Origin: Hyphomicrobiaceae bacterium
Lineage (GTDB): Bacteria; Pseudomonadota; Alphaproteobacteria; Rhizobiales; Hyphomicrobiaceae
Reading direction: 5' to 3'
Assembly: GCA_025359005.1 (NCBI GenBank)
Contig: JANYHP010000183.1
Span: 1 to 7,363, forward strand
Length of the DNA: 7,363 bases
The position numbers and the translations under genes were made by a program. The notes beneath the pieces are model-generated. The model did no database searches and was not told the origin of the DNA. It saw only the letters and a list, made by a program, of their open reading frames with translations. The stretch's first letter is position 1; every line of letters begins with the position of its first letter. Shown in pieces: positions 6,766 through 7,363 of the stretch.

Positions 6766-6769
6766 TGCG

Positions 6770-6837
6770 CATTCCGGGGAAGGCGACCACTCGTTCCGGC
6801 GCATGGCGACCACCCATTCCAGGGCATCGCGACCAGT
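6770..6837. repeat. three tandem 22-23 bp terminal repeats of the IS21-type element
   Basis: The units begin CATTCCGG (6770), CGTTCCGG (6792) and CATTCCAG (6815). Each contains GCGACCA, at 6783, 6806 and 6829, an exact 23-nt spacing. Multiple short repeats at each end are typical of IS21-family elements and are thought to bind the IstA transposase. Confidence 0.8.
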
Positions 6838-6994
6838 GTGGCGCGGGGCGTGCGAGGGCACCGTTGAGTACGTCTGCTGATCTCAGTGTTCGCTGGTGTC
6901 GTCAAGCATGATGCTCATCCTTTTCGTGTCGGCTGTTGCAGACCCGGGGTCTCTGGCGGCGTGCCCGCGGGGATCAGCGGGTGGCGTTTGTTGA

Positions 6995-7363
6995 TCATTT
7001 GCGGCCTCCCTTCTGCGGCTTGGCTTCAGGCACGTCGGCACCGCCGGCCTCTTCCTTCATCGGCAGCCCTTTCTGTGGCTCGGCAAACTCCGGCGTCTCG
7101 GGCTTGCGCAGGGACGGCCCATCGAGCGCGAGCCGGTAGGCGTTGTGCACTAGGCGATCCAAGATGGCGTCGGCGAAGGTGGGCTCGCCGATGACGTCGT
7201 GCCACTTGTCGACGGTGAGCTGGCTGGTGATCAGCGTCGCGCCACGGCCGTAACGCTCCTCGACGATCTCCATCAGATCGCGCCGCTGCGGGGCGGTCAG
7301 CCGGTCGGGACCCCAGTCGTCGAGGATCAGCAGATCGGCCTTGGTGAGCGTGCGGAACTGCTT
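6995..7363 (-). CDS. istB: IstB-like ATP-binding protein, C-terminal part (5' end outside window)
   Basis: IstB is the AAA+ ATPase that assists the IstA transposase in target selection for IS21-family elements. The frame is open from the right edge and 122 residues are visible. The Walker B motif LLILDDWG appears near the edge (about 7333-7310). It is followed by RRDLMEIVEERYGRGATLITSQL (7282-7214), which is family-typical, then VDKWHDVIGEPTFADAILDR and LVHNAYRLAL. After that comes a ~45-residue Pro/Glu/Lys-rich tail ending in TGA (complement of 6995-6997). The Walker A segment and N-terminus lie outside the window. The tail is longer than in IS21 itself but is seen in relatives. The gene is apparently intact as far as visible and runs away from the istA side. 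Confidence 0.93.
   Translation of the reverse strand, partial: KQFRTLTKADLLILDDWGPDRLTAPQRRDLMEIVEERYGRGATLITSQLTVDKWHDVIGEPTFADAILDRLVHNAYRLALDGPSLRKPETPEFAEPQKGLPMKEEAGGADVPEAKPQKGGRK

Larger units (their letters stand above)
6766..7363 (-). mobile_element. IS21-family insertion sequence, istB-side end (continues past window)
   Basis: The element is recognised by its istB gene on the minus strand and by terminal tandem repeats of the type bound by IS21 transposases. The outer end is placed at 6766 (TGCGCATTCCGG...), where tRNA-Gly sequence stops; a TG-starting end fits this family. istA and the other end lie to the right, beyond 7363, so target duplication and completeness cannot be checked. 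Between the repeats and the istB stop (6838-6994) I see nothing further. Confidence 0.82.

Noticed and set aside
6082..6861. Open frame of 259 codons on the minus strand
   Set aside because: It runs through the IS terminal repeats, the tRNA fragment and antisense to the MttB-like gene, so it cannot be a natural gene.

Overview
The window looks like chromosomal DNA from a high-GC alphaproteobacterium, most likely a member of the Hyphomicrobiales near Bradyrhizobium or Rhodopseudomonas. This is inferred from the style of NuoF, a DUF6481 protein, a DUF1638 protein and a non-pyrrolysine MttB-family methyltransferase. No 16S rRNA or other taxonomic marker is present, so the placement is tentative.

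Layout, left to right. Bases 1-435 are the 3' end of nuoF (respiratory complex I) on the plus strand. nuoG does not follow. Instead come two small stand-alone genes, an 86-residue coiled-coil protein (599-859) and a 124-residue Lys/Ala/Glu/Arg-rich DUF6481 protein (1020-1394) with a likely terminator behind it. A 394-base gap (1395-1788) carries a perfect 13-bp inverted repeat and a diverged copy of part of it.

Bases 1789-6576 form one co-directional block: a PhnD/SsuA-type substrate-binding protein without a signal peptide, a cupin of the DMSP-lyase (DddL/DddQ-like) family, the collapsed remains of an M24-family peptidase-fold gene, a corrinoid (B12) protein, a DUF1638 protein, and a trimethylamine-methyltransferase-family (MttB/MtgB-like) protein without pyrrolysine. 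The last three are tightly packed and read as the methyl-transfer core. MtxB would demethylate a quaternary amine or a similar onium compound, and the corrinoid protein would carry the methyl group. The cupin and the substrate-binding protein suggest that the substrate is an onium compound such as a betaine or DMSP, but the substrate cannot be read from the sequence. The methylcorrinoid:tetrahydrofolate methyltransferase and the reductive activase that such systems need are not in the window.

Bases 6577-7363 belong to a different story. A minus-strand terminator and the last 29 nt of a tRNA-Gly gene (T arm, 3' acceptor strand, CCA) are abruptly joined at 6765/6766 to the end of an IS21-family element. 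The element shows three tandem 22-23 bp terminal repeats and the C-terminal part of istB (minus strand), and it runs off the right edge. The insertion appears to have cut a tRNA-Gly gene.
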